A stretch of 5,041 bases of DNA from Fimbriimonadaceae bacterium (GCA_019454665.1 JACFNW010000201.1:1-5041); one strand, 5' to 3'; shown: positions 1 through 5,041, numbered from the stretch's first letter. The notes: generated from the sequence alone by a model not told the origin. Translations and numbers: made by a program.

Positions 1-207
1 GTAATCGTGCTCAACGGTGCACGGCCAATCGACGCCCTCGACGAGCCGTCGCACCTCCGCGCATCGCGCCGCCTCGTCGGGGCGATCCGGCCGCGGCCCG
101 TCTCCGATGATGAACAACCGCGAGGGACGCGCCGCGCGCACCGCCGCGAAGACCCGCGCCGTCGTGGCCGGCCGCGCAAACGTGAAGAGCGCGATGGCCG
201 GCGTCAC
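1..207 (-). CDS. Glycosyltransferase-like protein (HlpA-type), N-terminal part, cut by window edge
   Basis: Only the first 69 codons are present; the gene runs off the left edge. The GTG start at 207-205 overlaps the hrcA stop codon in a 4-nt GTGA junction, typical of translational coupling, and no separate Shine-Dalgarno site is evident. The translation opens with a hydrophobic strand and an RP pair (IALFTFARP, residues 5-13), then RLFIIGDGPR (30-39) and C49...VDWPC (59-63). This pattern resembles the N-terminus of GT-A-fold proteins annotated as glycosyltransferase family 2 or hemolytic protein HlpA-like, where the first strand binds the nucleotide sugar and the DGPR region follows the second strand. 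Third codon positions are strongly G/C, as expected for a real gene here. The catalytic part lies outside the window, so substrate and true function cannot be told. The family assignment rests on remembered motif similarity. Confidence 0.7.
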   Translation of the reverse strand, partial: MTPAIALFTFARPATTARVFAAVRAARPSRLFIIGDGPRPDRPDEAARCAEVRRLVEGVDWPCTVEHDY

Positions 208-1244
208 GCCAGCACGTCGGCGACGAGTTGCGACGCGTGCCGTACGACCGCGATCACCTTCTCGTAGGGCATGCGCGTCGGGCCGATGACGCCGATCACG
301 CCGTTCAACGCGCCGGCTCGATATTCCGCCGTGACCACCGTGAGCCCGCCGAGCAGGTCGTCACCGTGCTCCGATCCAATCGTGATCGACAGCCCCCCAG
401 CCTGCGCGCGACTGCGCAGCAGCGACGCCAGCTGGTTCTGCTTTTCGGTGAGCGTGATCAGCTTGCGCATCGCGTCCCCGCTCGCGAACTCCGGCTTGTC
501 GGCCAACACCGACGCCTGGCCGAGGACCACATTGTCCTCGGCACTCGGCGGCAGGTCGAACAGGGCATTGCCTTCCTGCACAAAGATGTTCAGCAGTTCG
601 CTCCCCTCGGCCGTCGTGTGCGCATCGCGCAGGCGCAGTCCGAGCGAATGTCGAATATCCGACAGCGACATCCCGGCCAGCCGCTCGTTCAGCACGAGTT
701 GCACTTCCACGAGCACCGTGTCCGCCATCTCGCCGCGCACTTCGATGAACACCGTGCGCACCGCACCACCCTGCAGGGTGAGCACCAACAAGAGCTTTTC
801 ACTGGAGACTCGCACCAGTTCGAGACGCGTGAGGACGATCTGATCGAGACGCGGGCCCAGCGCTACACCAAGTTCCTGCGTCAGCACGCCCAGCGACTGC
901 GCGGTACGACGCAAGATCGACTCGATGGCGGAGTTCCCCTGCGCAATGCCGCCCAGCAAGCGCTCGCGATCGGCCGGCGCCAACTCGGTGACCCGCATCA
1001 GCGAATCCACGTAAACTCGGTACGCCTTGTCGGTCGGGACGCGTCCGGCGGATGTGTGCGGATGCGAGAGAAAGCCCTTCTCCTCAAGGTCCGCCATCGT
1101 GTTGCGAATCGTGGCGGGCGACACGCCCATCCGAAAGCGACGGGTCAGCGCGCGCGACCCGGCCGGCTCCGCCGTTTCCACATAGGAGCGGATGACGGCC
1201 TCGAGAACTTGGCGTTCGCGATCCGAGAGCTCTGGTGACGACAT
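204..1244 (-). CDS. hrcA: Heat-inducible transcription repressor HrcA
   Basis: A 346-residue protein, the usual length for HrcA, the dimeric cytoplasmic repressor that binds CIRCE operators of groESL/dnaK-type operons and depends on GroEL to stay folded. The N-terminal winged helix spans about residues 5-75, with LSDRERQVLEAVI (6-18), the recognition-helix region VSPATIRNTMADLEEKGFL (41-59) and the wing HTSAGRVPTDKAYRVYVD (63-80). The GAF-like middle and C-terminal dimerisation part shows ITIGSEH (287-293) and GVIGVIGPTRMPYEKVI (315-331), both characteristic of the family. The ATG at 1244-1242 is the natural family start (MSSPELSDRERQ). Only a weak GAAG precedes it, very close to the ATG. It lies 103 nt after hemW and overlaps the next gene by 4 nt. 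grpE, dnaK and dnaJ do not follow directly. No complete CIRCE element is seen upstream, so autoregulation is not evident. Confidence 0.97.
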   Translation of the reverse strand: MSSPELSDRERQVLEAVIRSYVETAEPAGSRALTRRFRMGVSPATIRNTMADLEEKGFLSHPHTSAGRVPTDKAYRVYVDSLMRVTELAPADRERLLGGIAQGNSAIESILRRTAQSLGVLTQELGVALGPRLDQIVLTRLELVRVSSEKLLLVLTLQGGAVRTVFIEVRGEMADTVLVEVQLVLNERLAGMSLSDIRHSLGLRLRDAHTTAEGSELLNIFVQEGNALFDLPPSAEDNVVLGQASVLADKPEFASGDAMRKLITLTEKQNQLASLLRSRAQAGGLSITIGSEHGDDLLGGLTVVTAEYRAGALNGVIGVIGPTRMPYEKVIAVVRHASQLVADVLA

Positions 1245-1250
1245 AACTTC

Positions 1251-1281
1251 AATAAATCTAAGGAGTTCTGCGATTTGTCAA
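1251..1281 (-). promoter_or_regulatory. Possible hrcA promoter
   Basis: On the minus strand a perfect TTGACA (1281-1276) is followed after 15 nt by TAGATT (1260-1255), which matches 4 of 6 bases of the sigma-70 -10 consensus. An alternative -10, TTTATT (1256-1251), would need a 19-nt spacer. Either places the transcript start only a few bases before the hrcA ATG at 1244, implying a nearly leaderless message, which fits the poor Shine-Dalgarno site. The -35 lies inside an 11-bp palindrome (ATTTG T CAAAT, 1273-1283) that could be a protein-binding site. The surrounding gap is AT-richer than the coding DNA. The spacing is not ideal, so this is a suggestion only. Confidence 0.35.
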
Positions 1282-1347
1282 ATTGGTGGCTAAACCGATA
1301 TAACGCTGACTCTCCTTTGCCGACGAGACGCCGGCTCGCAGGCGCCG

Positions 1348-2478
1348 CTACTCGCTGACCAGTTCTGTGACGAGTCGGTCCATCCTGAGCCACCCTTTGG
1401 GGGTGAGGACCAGTCGGTCGGCAACGCGCTTCGCCCAGCCTGCGCGAACCCAAGCAGCCGCTCGTCGAAATTGCTCGTCCGAGGCTTCGAGCCCCCTCGC
1501 GGTTCGAAGCCCCAAATAGACTCGCTCCGTCTCCCGTTCAGCCGGCCAGAGCGTCTCGTCTCCCTCCAATGGATCCGTCGCCGATTCGACGAGTTCCAGC
1601 CATCGGGAATAGTCCTTCGCATTCCAGCGCCTGGTCAGGCCGTCAAATCCGTGCGCCGACGGGCCGAGTCCCAAATAGCTCGTGCCAGACCAGTAGGAGG
1701 AGTTGTGAACTGACTCCGCCCCGGGCCGCGCGTAGTTGGACACTTCATAATGAAGGAAACCGGCTGCCGTCAGCTTCTCATCGGCTTCCAGAAACTCTTG
1801 TTCATAGCGAGCGTCGCCGGCGGCGGCTTCCTTGCCCCGCTCGGTCCAGCGACCGAGCGGTGTATGTGGTTCGACGGTGAGCCCGTAAACGGAAAGGTGT
1901 CTGGGGTGGAGCGCGAGTGCCTTCTCCAGGTCGTCGGACCAGCTCCTTGCGACGGTTTCGGGGAGAGCGAAGATGAGATCCAAAGAGAAGTTGGACATCC
2001 CTTCGCCGTTCAGGATCTGAACAGCCTCCGACACTTGGGCGACTGTGTGGGTTCGGTGCATCCACTCAAGCACGGCTGGGTCAAACGACTGAACGCCTAG
2101 CGAAACGCGGTTCACTCCGGCCAGTCTCCACGCCCGTACAACCTCCGGCGATATATCTTCTGGATTCGCCTCGACTGTTACCTCGGGGACGTCGCGAGCT
2201 TGAATCCCGAGGAATGTAGAAATCATATTTGTGATGTCCGCGACGCCAAACCCAAGCTTCGATGGCGTACCCCCACCGAGGTAAATGGACTGCACCGGCG
2301 CGGATGGAGCACCGATTGCCCGTGTTACGAGTTCTGCCTTAATGGCGTCAATGAACCGCTTCACCGGGACAACTCGGCGAACCGCAATCGAGAAGTCGCA
2401 GTACGAGCAGCGCCGCGCGCAGAACGGCACATGGATGTACAGGTGCGGCGGGCACGGAACTTGGTGTGCGGATCCCAT
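1348..2478 (-). CDS. hemW: Radical SAM heme chaperone HemW
   Basis: A 376-residue radical SAM protein, standard length for HemW, which binds heme and hands it to apo-hemoproteins; it is often misannotated as oxygen-independent coproporphyrinogen III oxidase. The [4Fe-4S] cluster motif is C20-x3-C24-x2-C27 with Y26 before the third Cys. F29 sits where true HemN has a fourth Cys, a HemW hallmark. GGGTPS (68-73) is the SAM-binding glycine motif, followed by EANPED (103-108) and GVNRVSLGVQSF (121-132). HNSSYW (258-263) is the conserved HNxxYW heme-binding motif, and a HemN_C-like C-terminal domain occupies roughly 310-370. The ATG at 2478 is the only good start: an in-frame TAG lies one codon upstream, and no Shine-Dalgarno site is visible. 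Codon use is more mixed than in obgE and dprA, with ATA (I109), AGA (R118), CTA (L127) and several ACA and AAT codons, and sampled lines are 50-58% GC. Confidence 0.95.
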   Translation of the reverse strand: MGSAHQVPCPPHLYIHVPFCARRCSYCDFSIAVRRVVPVKRFIDAIKAELVTRAIGAPSAPVQSIYLGGGTPSKLGFGVADITNMISTFLGIQARDVPEVTVEANPEDISPEVVRAWRLAGVNRVSLGVQSFDPAVLEWMHRTHTVAQVSEAVQILNGEGMSNFSLDLIFALPETVARSWSDDLEKALALHPRHLSVYGLTVEPHTPLGRWTERGKEAAAGDARYEQEFLEADEKLTAAGFLHYEVSNYARPGAESVHNSSYWSGTSYLGLGPSAHGFDGLTRRWNAKDYSRWLELVESATDPLEGDETLWPAERETERVYLGLRTARGLEASDEQFRRAAAWVRAGWAKRVADRLVLTPKGWLRMDRLVTELVSE

Positions 2479-2481
2479 AGG

Positions 2482-2844
2482 CTAACGCGGACGCGCGAGC
2501 CTGCGGTGGCAGACGACGTGGGGAAGTCCCATCGGGCCGGTTTCCCCTGGGCAGCCGTTTACCAGCGATCCAGACTCGGCAACGGAGCGAAGAACTCCCT
2601 TTGTGCCCGCCGGAACGGTTCTTGAGAATGACTTAAAGTGATTTCTCAAATACATATATGATAGTAATATACTGATTTCATCTAGATGTAACTTGATGTG
2701 TTTGCCTTGTTGGATCGCATCCGTCGCGCGCCCCACCATCCCGCCCGCCGAACCGGGAAATCTGCCCAGCAGCTCGGTCCTAATCGCCACCTTGGCGCGG
2801 ACGGCATTTCCCTTCCCGACAGCCGACCAAATTCTGACCACCAT
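2482..2844 (-). CDS. Doubtful 120-codon reading frame, hypothetical
   Basis: An ATG-started frame of 120 codons fills most of the dprA-hemW spacer and ends with a TAG three bases before the hemW ATG, in the same frame as hemW. I do not recognise the protein. The first 45 or so codons after the start have about 73% G/C at third positions, which looks coding-like. The middle crosses the AT-rich core (KLHLDEISILLSYMYLRNHF region, about residues 51-70) and the last third is Arg/Pro/Gly-rich and looks like chance translation. No Shine-Dalgarno site precedes the ATG, and there are no signal peptide, transmembrane segment or familiar motifs. It may be a small orphan gene, a decayed gene or merely an open frame in a regulatory spacer; I favour the last. 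Confidence 0.18.
   Translation of the reverse strand: MVVRIWSAVGKGNAVRAKVAIRTELLGRFPGSAGGMVGRATDAIQQGKHIKLHLDEISILLSYMYLRNHFKSFSRTVPAGTKGVLRSVAESGSLVNGCPGETGPMGLPHVVCHRRLARPR
2520..2547 (-). repeat. Inverted repeat in hemW upstream region
   Basis: GGGGAA (2520-2525) and TTCCCC (2542-2547) form a perfect 6-bp inverted repeat with a 16-nt loop, about 42 nt before the hemW ATG. On the minus-strand transcript it could fold into a leader hairpin. No U-tract follows, so it is not a normal intrinsic terminator. A 6-bp stem of this kind can arise by chance. Confidence 0.3.
2622..2649. promoter_or_regulatory. 28-bp near-palindrome, possible operator
   Basis: TTGAGAA (2622-2628) and TTCTCAA (2643-2649) are perfect inverted arms separated by 14 nt. 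A second, inner inverted pair ACTT-A-AAGT (2631-2639) is centred half a base away, so both half-sites share practically one dyad axis. It sits at the edge of the AT-rich core, about 145-170 nt upstream of the hemW ATG. Symmetric DNA of this size beside candidate -10 sequences suits a dimeric regulator, and a cruciform or RNA hairpin is the alternative. No family of regulator can be assigned. Confidence 0.4.
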
Positions 2845-2880
2845 CGTTGCTGTATATTTTCTAGACAGTAAAGTCGCCGG

Positions 2881-3747
2881 CTAGAGCCGACGGCTCACCC
2901 GTCCGTCAGACCCAAGCCATACCCGACCCTTTAGCTCCAACGAAGTCAGCCAGATGCCAGCTTGCCTAACTGGCAGTTGGCAGTTCAGGGCGACCTCGTC
3001 AATGTACGCTCCGCCACTCGGGACTCCCGCGAGCACCTCAGCTTCCACTGGCTCAAGGTCAGCGAGCGGCGGAGGCGACGTTGCGTGCACTCCCATCAGC
3101 GCGAGGGCGTCTTCCACGTTTCCGACCACCTGCCCTCCGCTGCCAAGCAGCCAGTTGGTCCCCGCGCTCTGCGGGCTGTCTATCGGACCGGGGACAGCCG
3201 CTACCGACCGTCCCAGTCCGGTCGCCTGCTCGACCGTGTTCATCGCCCCCGACTTATGCGGGGCTTCGACGACGATCACCAGCCGCGCCAGGGCCGCGAT
3301 GATGCGGTTTCGTCGCGGGAACGCCCCCGGATGCGCCTTGGCCCCCGGTTCCTGCTCCGCGAGCACCAATCCCGACTTCGCGATCTCGGCGTGCAGACTG
3401 CGGTGTCCAGACGGATACGGGACGTCCACCCCAGTTCCGAGCACGGCGATGGTCCGACCGCCGGCCCGGAGCGCCCCACGGTGGGCCGCGGCGTCAATCC
3501 CGCGGGCCATGCCGCTGACCACCGGCACCCCCGCGGCGGCAAACGCGTGCCCGAGTGCGTCGGCCACCCGTTCACCATACGCCGTGGCATTGCGGGTCCC
3601 CACAATCGCCACCAGCCCAGGGGTCGCACCGAGCAGGGCGACGTCTCCCAACGCATACAACTGGCTCGGCTGCGCGGCGGCCAGATCGGCCAGCGACAGA
3701 GGCCACCGCGGATCGGCAGGTGTCAGGCGATCGATGCTCGGCTCCAC
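2881..3747 (-). CDS. dprA: DNA-processing protein DprA
   Basis: DprA (Smf) binds incoming single-stranded DNA and loads RecA during natural transformation. From the chosen GTG start (3747) the protein has 288 residues. The Rossmann-like core is clear: VAIVGTRNATAYGERVA, SGMARGIDAAAHRGAL, GTGVDVPYP, AFPRRNRIIAAL, SGAMNTVEQA and VAAVPGPIDSPQSAGTNWLL, in the family order. A short winged-helix tail of about 60 residues ends the protein. The N-terminal SAM/HhH domain of many DprA proteins is missing, so this is a short form. The start at 3747 is preferred because GGAG (3759-3756) lies 8 nt before it. A longer frame from GTG at 3810 (309 residues) would add an Arg/Ser-rich leader and start inside a hairpin loop. 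It follows obgE by 87 nt, probably in one transcript. Presence of dprA fits competence or general recombination; no com genes are visible. Confidence 0.95.
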   Translation of the reverse strand: MEPSIDRLTPADPRWPLSLADLAAAQPSQLYALGDVALLGATPGLVAIVGTRNATAYGERVADALGHAFAAAGVPVVSGMARGIDAAAHRGALRAGGRTIAVLGTGVDVPYPSGHRSLHAEIAKSGLVLAEQEPGAKAHPGAFPRRNRIIAALARLVIVVEAPHKSGAMNTVEQATGLGRSVAAVPGPIDSPQSAGTNWLLGSGGQVVGNVEDALALMGVHATSPPPLADLEPVEAEVLAGVPSGGAYIDEVALNCQLPVRQAGIWLTSLELKGRVWLGSDGRVSRRL

Positions 3748-3755
3748 AGAGTTGT

Positions 3756-3759
3756 CTCC
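3756..3759 (-). promoter_or_regulatory. Shine-Dalgarno site that decides the dprA start
   Basis: GGAG on the minus strand (within TGGAGAC) stands 8 nt before the GTG at 3747-3745. The alternative upstream GTG at 3810 has no comparable purine-rich site. The first residues after 3747 (VEPSIDRLTPADPRWP) lead directly into the conserved DprA core, so nothing needed by the family is lost. Confidence 0.65.
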
Positions 3760-3793
3760 AGTTGCGTGTTGCCCGCTCGTCCGGCTACTACGA

Positions 3794-3826
3794 CCGCGGC
3801 CGACGGGCACCGGTCGCCGGCCGCGG
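3794..3826 (-). repeat. GC-only hairpin between obgE and dprA
   Basis: CCGCGGCCG (3794-3802) and CGGCCGCGG (3818-3826) are perfect 9-bp inverted arms with a 15-nt loop, starting 8 nt after the obgE stop codon. In the obgE-dprA transcript this would be a very stable stem. It lacks a following U-run, so it is not a textbook intrinsic terminator. It could be a processing or stability element, a partial terminator that lowers dprA expression, or a Rho-related pause site. The upstream in-frame GTG of dprA lies in its loop. Confidence 0.55.
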
Positions 3827-3834
3827 CCAACTCG

Positions 3835-4857
3835 CTACGCGTCCTGTGAGCGCGACGGCGCCGACCCTCCGCCCCCCTTCCTCAGATCCAGCAGCTTCGC
3901 CCACCACGCCCGTTTCAGTTCGTCCAGCCCCATCCGGGCTGGCGCCGATATTGAGAAGACGCCGAACGCCCCCTGCGTCTGGATGTCGGGAATCATCTGC
4001 TCGCCCCACAGGTCCAGCTTGCTGAAAACGACGCAATGCGGCTTCGCCGCCAGTTCTGGCGAGTAGGCGTGGATCTCCGCCCGCAACTTGTCGTACTCCT
4101 CCTGCCAGTCCAGGTGATCAATCGGAATCAGGAACGCCAGGAGCCGAGTCCGTTCGATATGCCGGAGGAACTGGAGTCCGAGTCCCTTCCCCTCGTGCGC
4201 TCCTTCGATAATCCCCGGGATATCGGCCACCACGAAGGTACGGTGGTCGCTGAGTTGCACGACGCCAAGGTTGGGCTGCAGGGTGGTAAACGGGTAGTCG
4301 GCAATTTTGGGACGCGCCGCGGACACCACGCTGAGCAGCGTGGACTTGCCGGCATTTGGCTCGCCCACCAGCCCCACGTCGGCGATGAGCTTGAGTTCCA
4401 GTTCAAGATCGCGGGCCTCGCCTTCTTCGCCCGGCTGCCATTCCCGCGGTGACTGGTGTGTGGCCGTCGCGAAGAACGCGTTCCCCTTGCCGCCGCGTCC
4501 GCCCTTCGCCACGACGATCTCGTCGCCGTGCTCGAGCACCTCGCCCAACACCTCGCCCGTGTCGGCATCCTTGATGACCGTGCCCGGGGGCACCGGCATC
4601 ACTTCGCTCTTGCCCGAGCGTCCGGTCTTGTTTGCCCCCATCCCGTGCTCGCCGCGCTCCGCCTTCCAGTGGTCGCGGTAGGTGTAGTCGAGCAGCGTCG
4701 CCAGGTTGCTGTCGCCCCGCACGATGATATCGCCGCCGCGTCCGCCGTCGCCGCCGTCGGGCCCGCCCATCGGGACGAATTTCTCGCGGCGGAAGCTGGT
4801 GCACCCGCTTCCCCCCGTCCCCGCCTCGACGCGCACGGTCACCTTATCAATGAACAT
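3835..4857 (-). CDS. obgE: GTPase Obg/CgtA, ribosome assembly
   Basis: Obg-family GTPases bind the 50S subunit and couple ribosome maturation to guanine-nucleotide levels. The 340-residue protein has the Obg N-terminal glycine-rich domain (1-158), from MFIDKVTVRVEAGTGGSG through MGGPDGGDGGRGGDI, KAERGEHGMGANKTGRSG and KGGRGGKGN. The G domain follows: P-loop GEPNAGKS (165-172), switch I DYPFTT (187-192), switch II DIPG (212-215), G4 as SKLD (279-282) and G5 SA (304-305). G4 is normally NKxD, so Asn is replaced by Ser. The optional C-terminal OCT domain is absent; the protein ends in a short Gly/Ser/charged tail, as in many bacteria. The ATG at 4857 gives the family's usual N-terminus. It lies 44 nt after an unidentified gene rather than the common rplU-rpmA pair. 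The ending LIPIDHLDWQEEYDKLRAEI segment reminds me of Gemmatimonadota proteins, from memory only. Confidence 0.97.
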   Translation of the reverse strand: MFIDKVTVRVEAGTGGSGCTSFRREKFVPMGGPDGGDGGRGGDIIVRGDSNLATLLDYTYRDHWKAERGEHGMGANKTGRSGKSEVMPVPPGTVIKDADTGEVLGEVLEHGDEIVVAKGGRGGKGNAFFATATHQSPREWQPGEEGEARDLELELKLIADVGLVGEPNAGKSTLLSVVSAARPKIADYPFTTLQPNLGVVQLSDHRTFVVADIPGIIEGAHEGKGLGLQFLRHIERTRLLAFLIPIDHLDWQEEYDKLRAEIHAYSPELAAKPHCVVFSKLDLWGEQMIPDIQTQGAFGVFSISAPARMGLDELKRAWWAKLLDLRKGGGGSAPSRSQDA

Positions 4858-4864
4858 TCCGTTT

Positions 4865-4868
4865 CCTC
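4865..4868 (-). promoter_or_regulatory. Shine-Dalgarno site of obgE
   Basis: GAGG on the minus strand (GTGAGGAAAC context) is 7 nt before the obgE ATG at 4857-4855, the optimal spacing, and confirms the start. The 44-nt gap to the preceding stop codon leaves little room for a separate promoter, so co-transcription with the upstream gene is likely. Confidence 0.7.
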
Positions 4869-4901
4869 ACAAAGTCCGCTGCGGAGGCCCGTCGCCTCGC
4901 G

Positions 4902-5041
4902 TTATTGGCCCCGCACCTTCACCCACATCGTGCGCCCGCGCTCCAGCACCTCCGCGTCCACGGCCCCCGCGAGCGCGTCGAGGGCCAACCCGACGACCGC
5001 GTCGGGGACCCCCACATTGCGACATCCATGCAAATGCGAAT
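4902..5041 (-). CDS. Unrecognised protein, C-terminal 45 residues, cut by window edge
   Basis: An open frame enters from the right edge and ends at TAA (4904-4902). The visible tail begins SHLHGCRNVGVPDAVVGLAL, continues with an Ala/Asp/Leu-rich helix-like stretch and ends RTMWVKVRGQ. Third positions are almost all G or C after the first eight codons, which supports real coding and this frame over the other two. The first eight codons are less GC-rich at third positions. I do not recognise the family. It is not ribosomal protein L27 or L21, the usual neighbours upstream of obg. A GTG (5015-5013) or TTG (5033-5031) could in principle be a start, but a frame entering from outside the window is more likely. 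It probably shares a transcript with obgE. Confidence 0.55.
   Translation of the reverse strand, partial: SHLHGCRNVGVPDAVVGLALDALAGAVDAEVLERGRTMWVKVRGQ

Larger units (their letters stand above)
2479..2880. other. 402-nt spacer between dprA and hemW with AT-rich core
   Basis: This interval has no gene I can name. It starts right after the dprA stop and ends at the hemW ATG. Its core is sharply AT-rich: 15 of 60 bases are G/C in 2641-2700 by hand count, against 49 of 60 in 3481-3540 of dprA. It holds a near-palindrome (2622-2649), a 6-bp inverted repeat GGGGAA/TTCCCC (2520-2547) and a 6-bp repeat AAGAAC/GTTCTT (2590-2623). TATATT and TATCAT, each 5 of 6 to the -10 consensus, occur on the minus strand between about 2650 and 2672 without a convincing -35. 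I infer a promoter and leader region for hemW, or a remnant of lost or inserted DNA. I see no tRNA, tmRNA, SRP RNA or known riboswitch signature. Confidence 0.6.

Noticed and set aside
228..1238. Long open frame on the plus strand opposite hrcA
   Set aside because: It is an Arg/His-rich shadow of hrcA, caused by GC-rich codon bias, with no recognisable motifs.
1285..1293. GGTGGCTAA as a CIRCE half-site upstream of hrcA
   Set aside because: It matches only 6 of 9 bases of GAGTGCTAA and has no partner TTAGCACTC at the required 9-nt spacing.
1480..1513. GGTTCGAAGCCCC-like string as a tRNA T-arm, with a nearby similar GGCTTCGAGCCCC
   Set aside because: It lies inside hemW and encodes the conserved LGLRTARGLEA stretch; there is no acceptor stem or anticodon arm around it.
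2479..2880. Structured RNA such as tmRNA, SRP RNA or a riboswitch in the spacer
   Set aside because: I found none of the conserved blocks of these RNAs; the short inverted repeats do not form a recognisable fold.
2693..2884. 63-codon plus-strand frame in the dprA-hemW spacer
   Set aside because: It starts with TTG in the AT-rich core, has no Shine-Dalgarno site, overlaps the dprA end and shows no known motif.
2884..2896. GAGCC-GAC-GGCTC inverted repeat at the dprA stop codon as an intrinsic terminator
   Set aside because: The stem is only 5 bp with a 3-nt loop, overlaps the end of the gene and is followed on the minus strand by CGGCGACTTTACTG rather than a T-run.
2954..4066. Long open frame on the plus strand opposite dprA and the end of obgE
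   Set aside because: Its Pro/Ser/Arg-rich translation is low-complexity and it runs antisense to two certain genes and the gap between them.
4884..4898. GAGGC/GCCTC hairpin between the unknown gene and obgE as a terminator
   Set aside because: A 5-bp stem without a T-run, in a 44-nt gap that looks co-transcribed; such stems are common in GC-rich DNA.

Overview
The window is a GC-rich bacterial chromosome segment in which every recognisable gene lies on the minus strand, so transcription runs from right to left. Four complete conserved genes are present in the order obgE/cgtA, dprA, hemW, hrcA. Each end holds a partial gene: the last 46 codons of an unrecognised gene on the right and the first 69 codons of a glycosyltransferase-like gene on the left. 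The gene order, the high GC and the style of the Obg protein suggest a Gemmatimonadota-like or similar free-living lineage. That assignment is inference; no rRNA or lineage-specific marker is in view.

Right part (about 2881-5041): an unknown C-terminus is followed after 44 nt by obgE, a ribosome-assembly GTPase with a good Shine-Dalgarno site. A short gap with a strong GC-only hairpin follows, then dprA, the RecA/SsB-associated loader of single-stranded DNA in transformation. The best-supported dprA start is a GTG with its own Shine-Dalgarno site, downstream of that hairpin.

Middle (2479-2880): 402 nt without a convincing gene. It has a very AT-rich core (25% GC in 2641-2700 by hand count, against roughly 60-80% in sampled dprA and obgE lines), a near-perfect 28-bp palindrome and a second inverted repeat. 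It may hold the promoter or leader of hemW. One weak 120-codon reading frame crosses it.

Left part (1-2478): hemW, a radical-SAM heme chaperone, has lower GC and more mixed codon use than obgE and dprA. A 103-nt gap with a promoter-like TTGACA follows, then hrcA, the heat-shock repressor. hrcA overlaps the next gene by 4 nt (GTGA), so the heat-shock regulator is translationally coupled to a probable sugar transferase rather than followed directly by grpE/dnaK.

The window is mainly a housekeeping cluster: translation (Obg), DNA uptake and recombination (DprA), heme delivery (HemW) and stress control (HrcA). I found no mobile element, CRISPR array, RNA gene or clearly new system. The items worth a second look are the AT-rich palindromic spacer, the different composition of hemW, the obgE-dprA hairpin and the unusual partner of hrcA.
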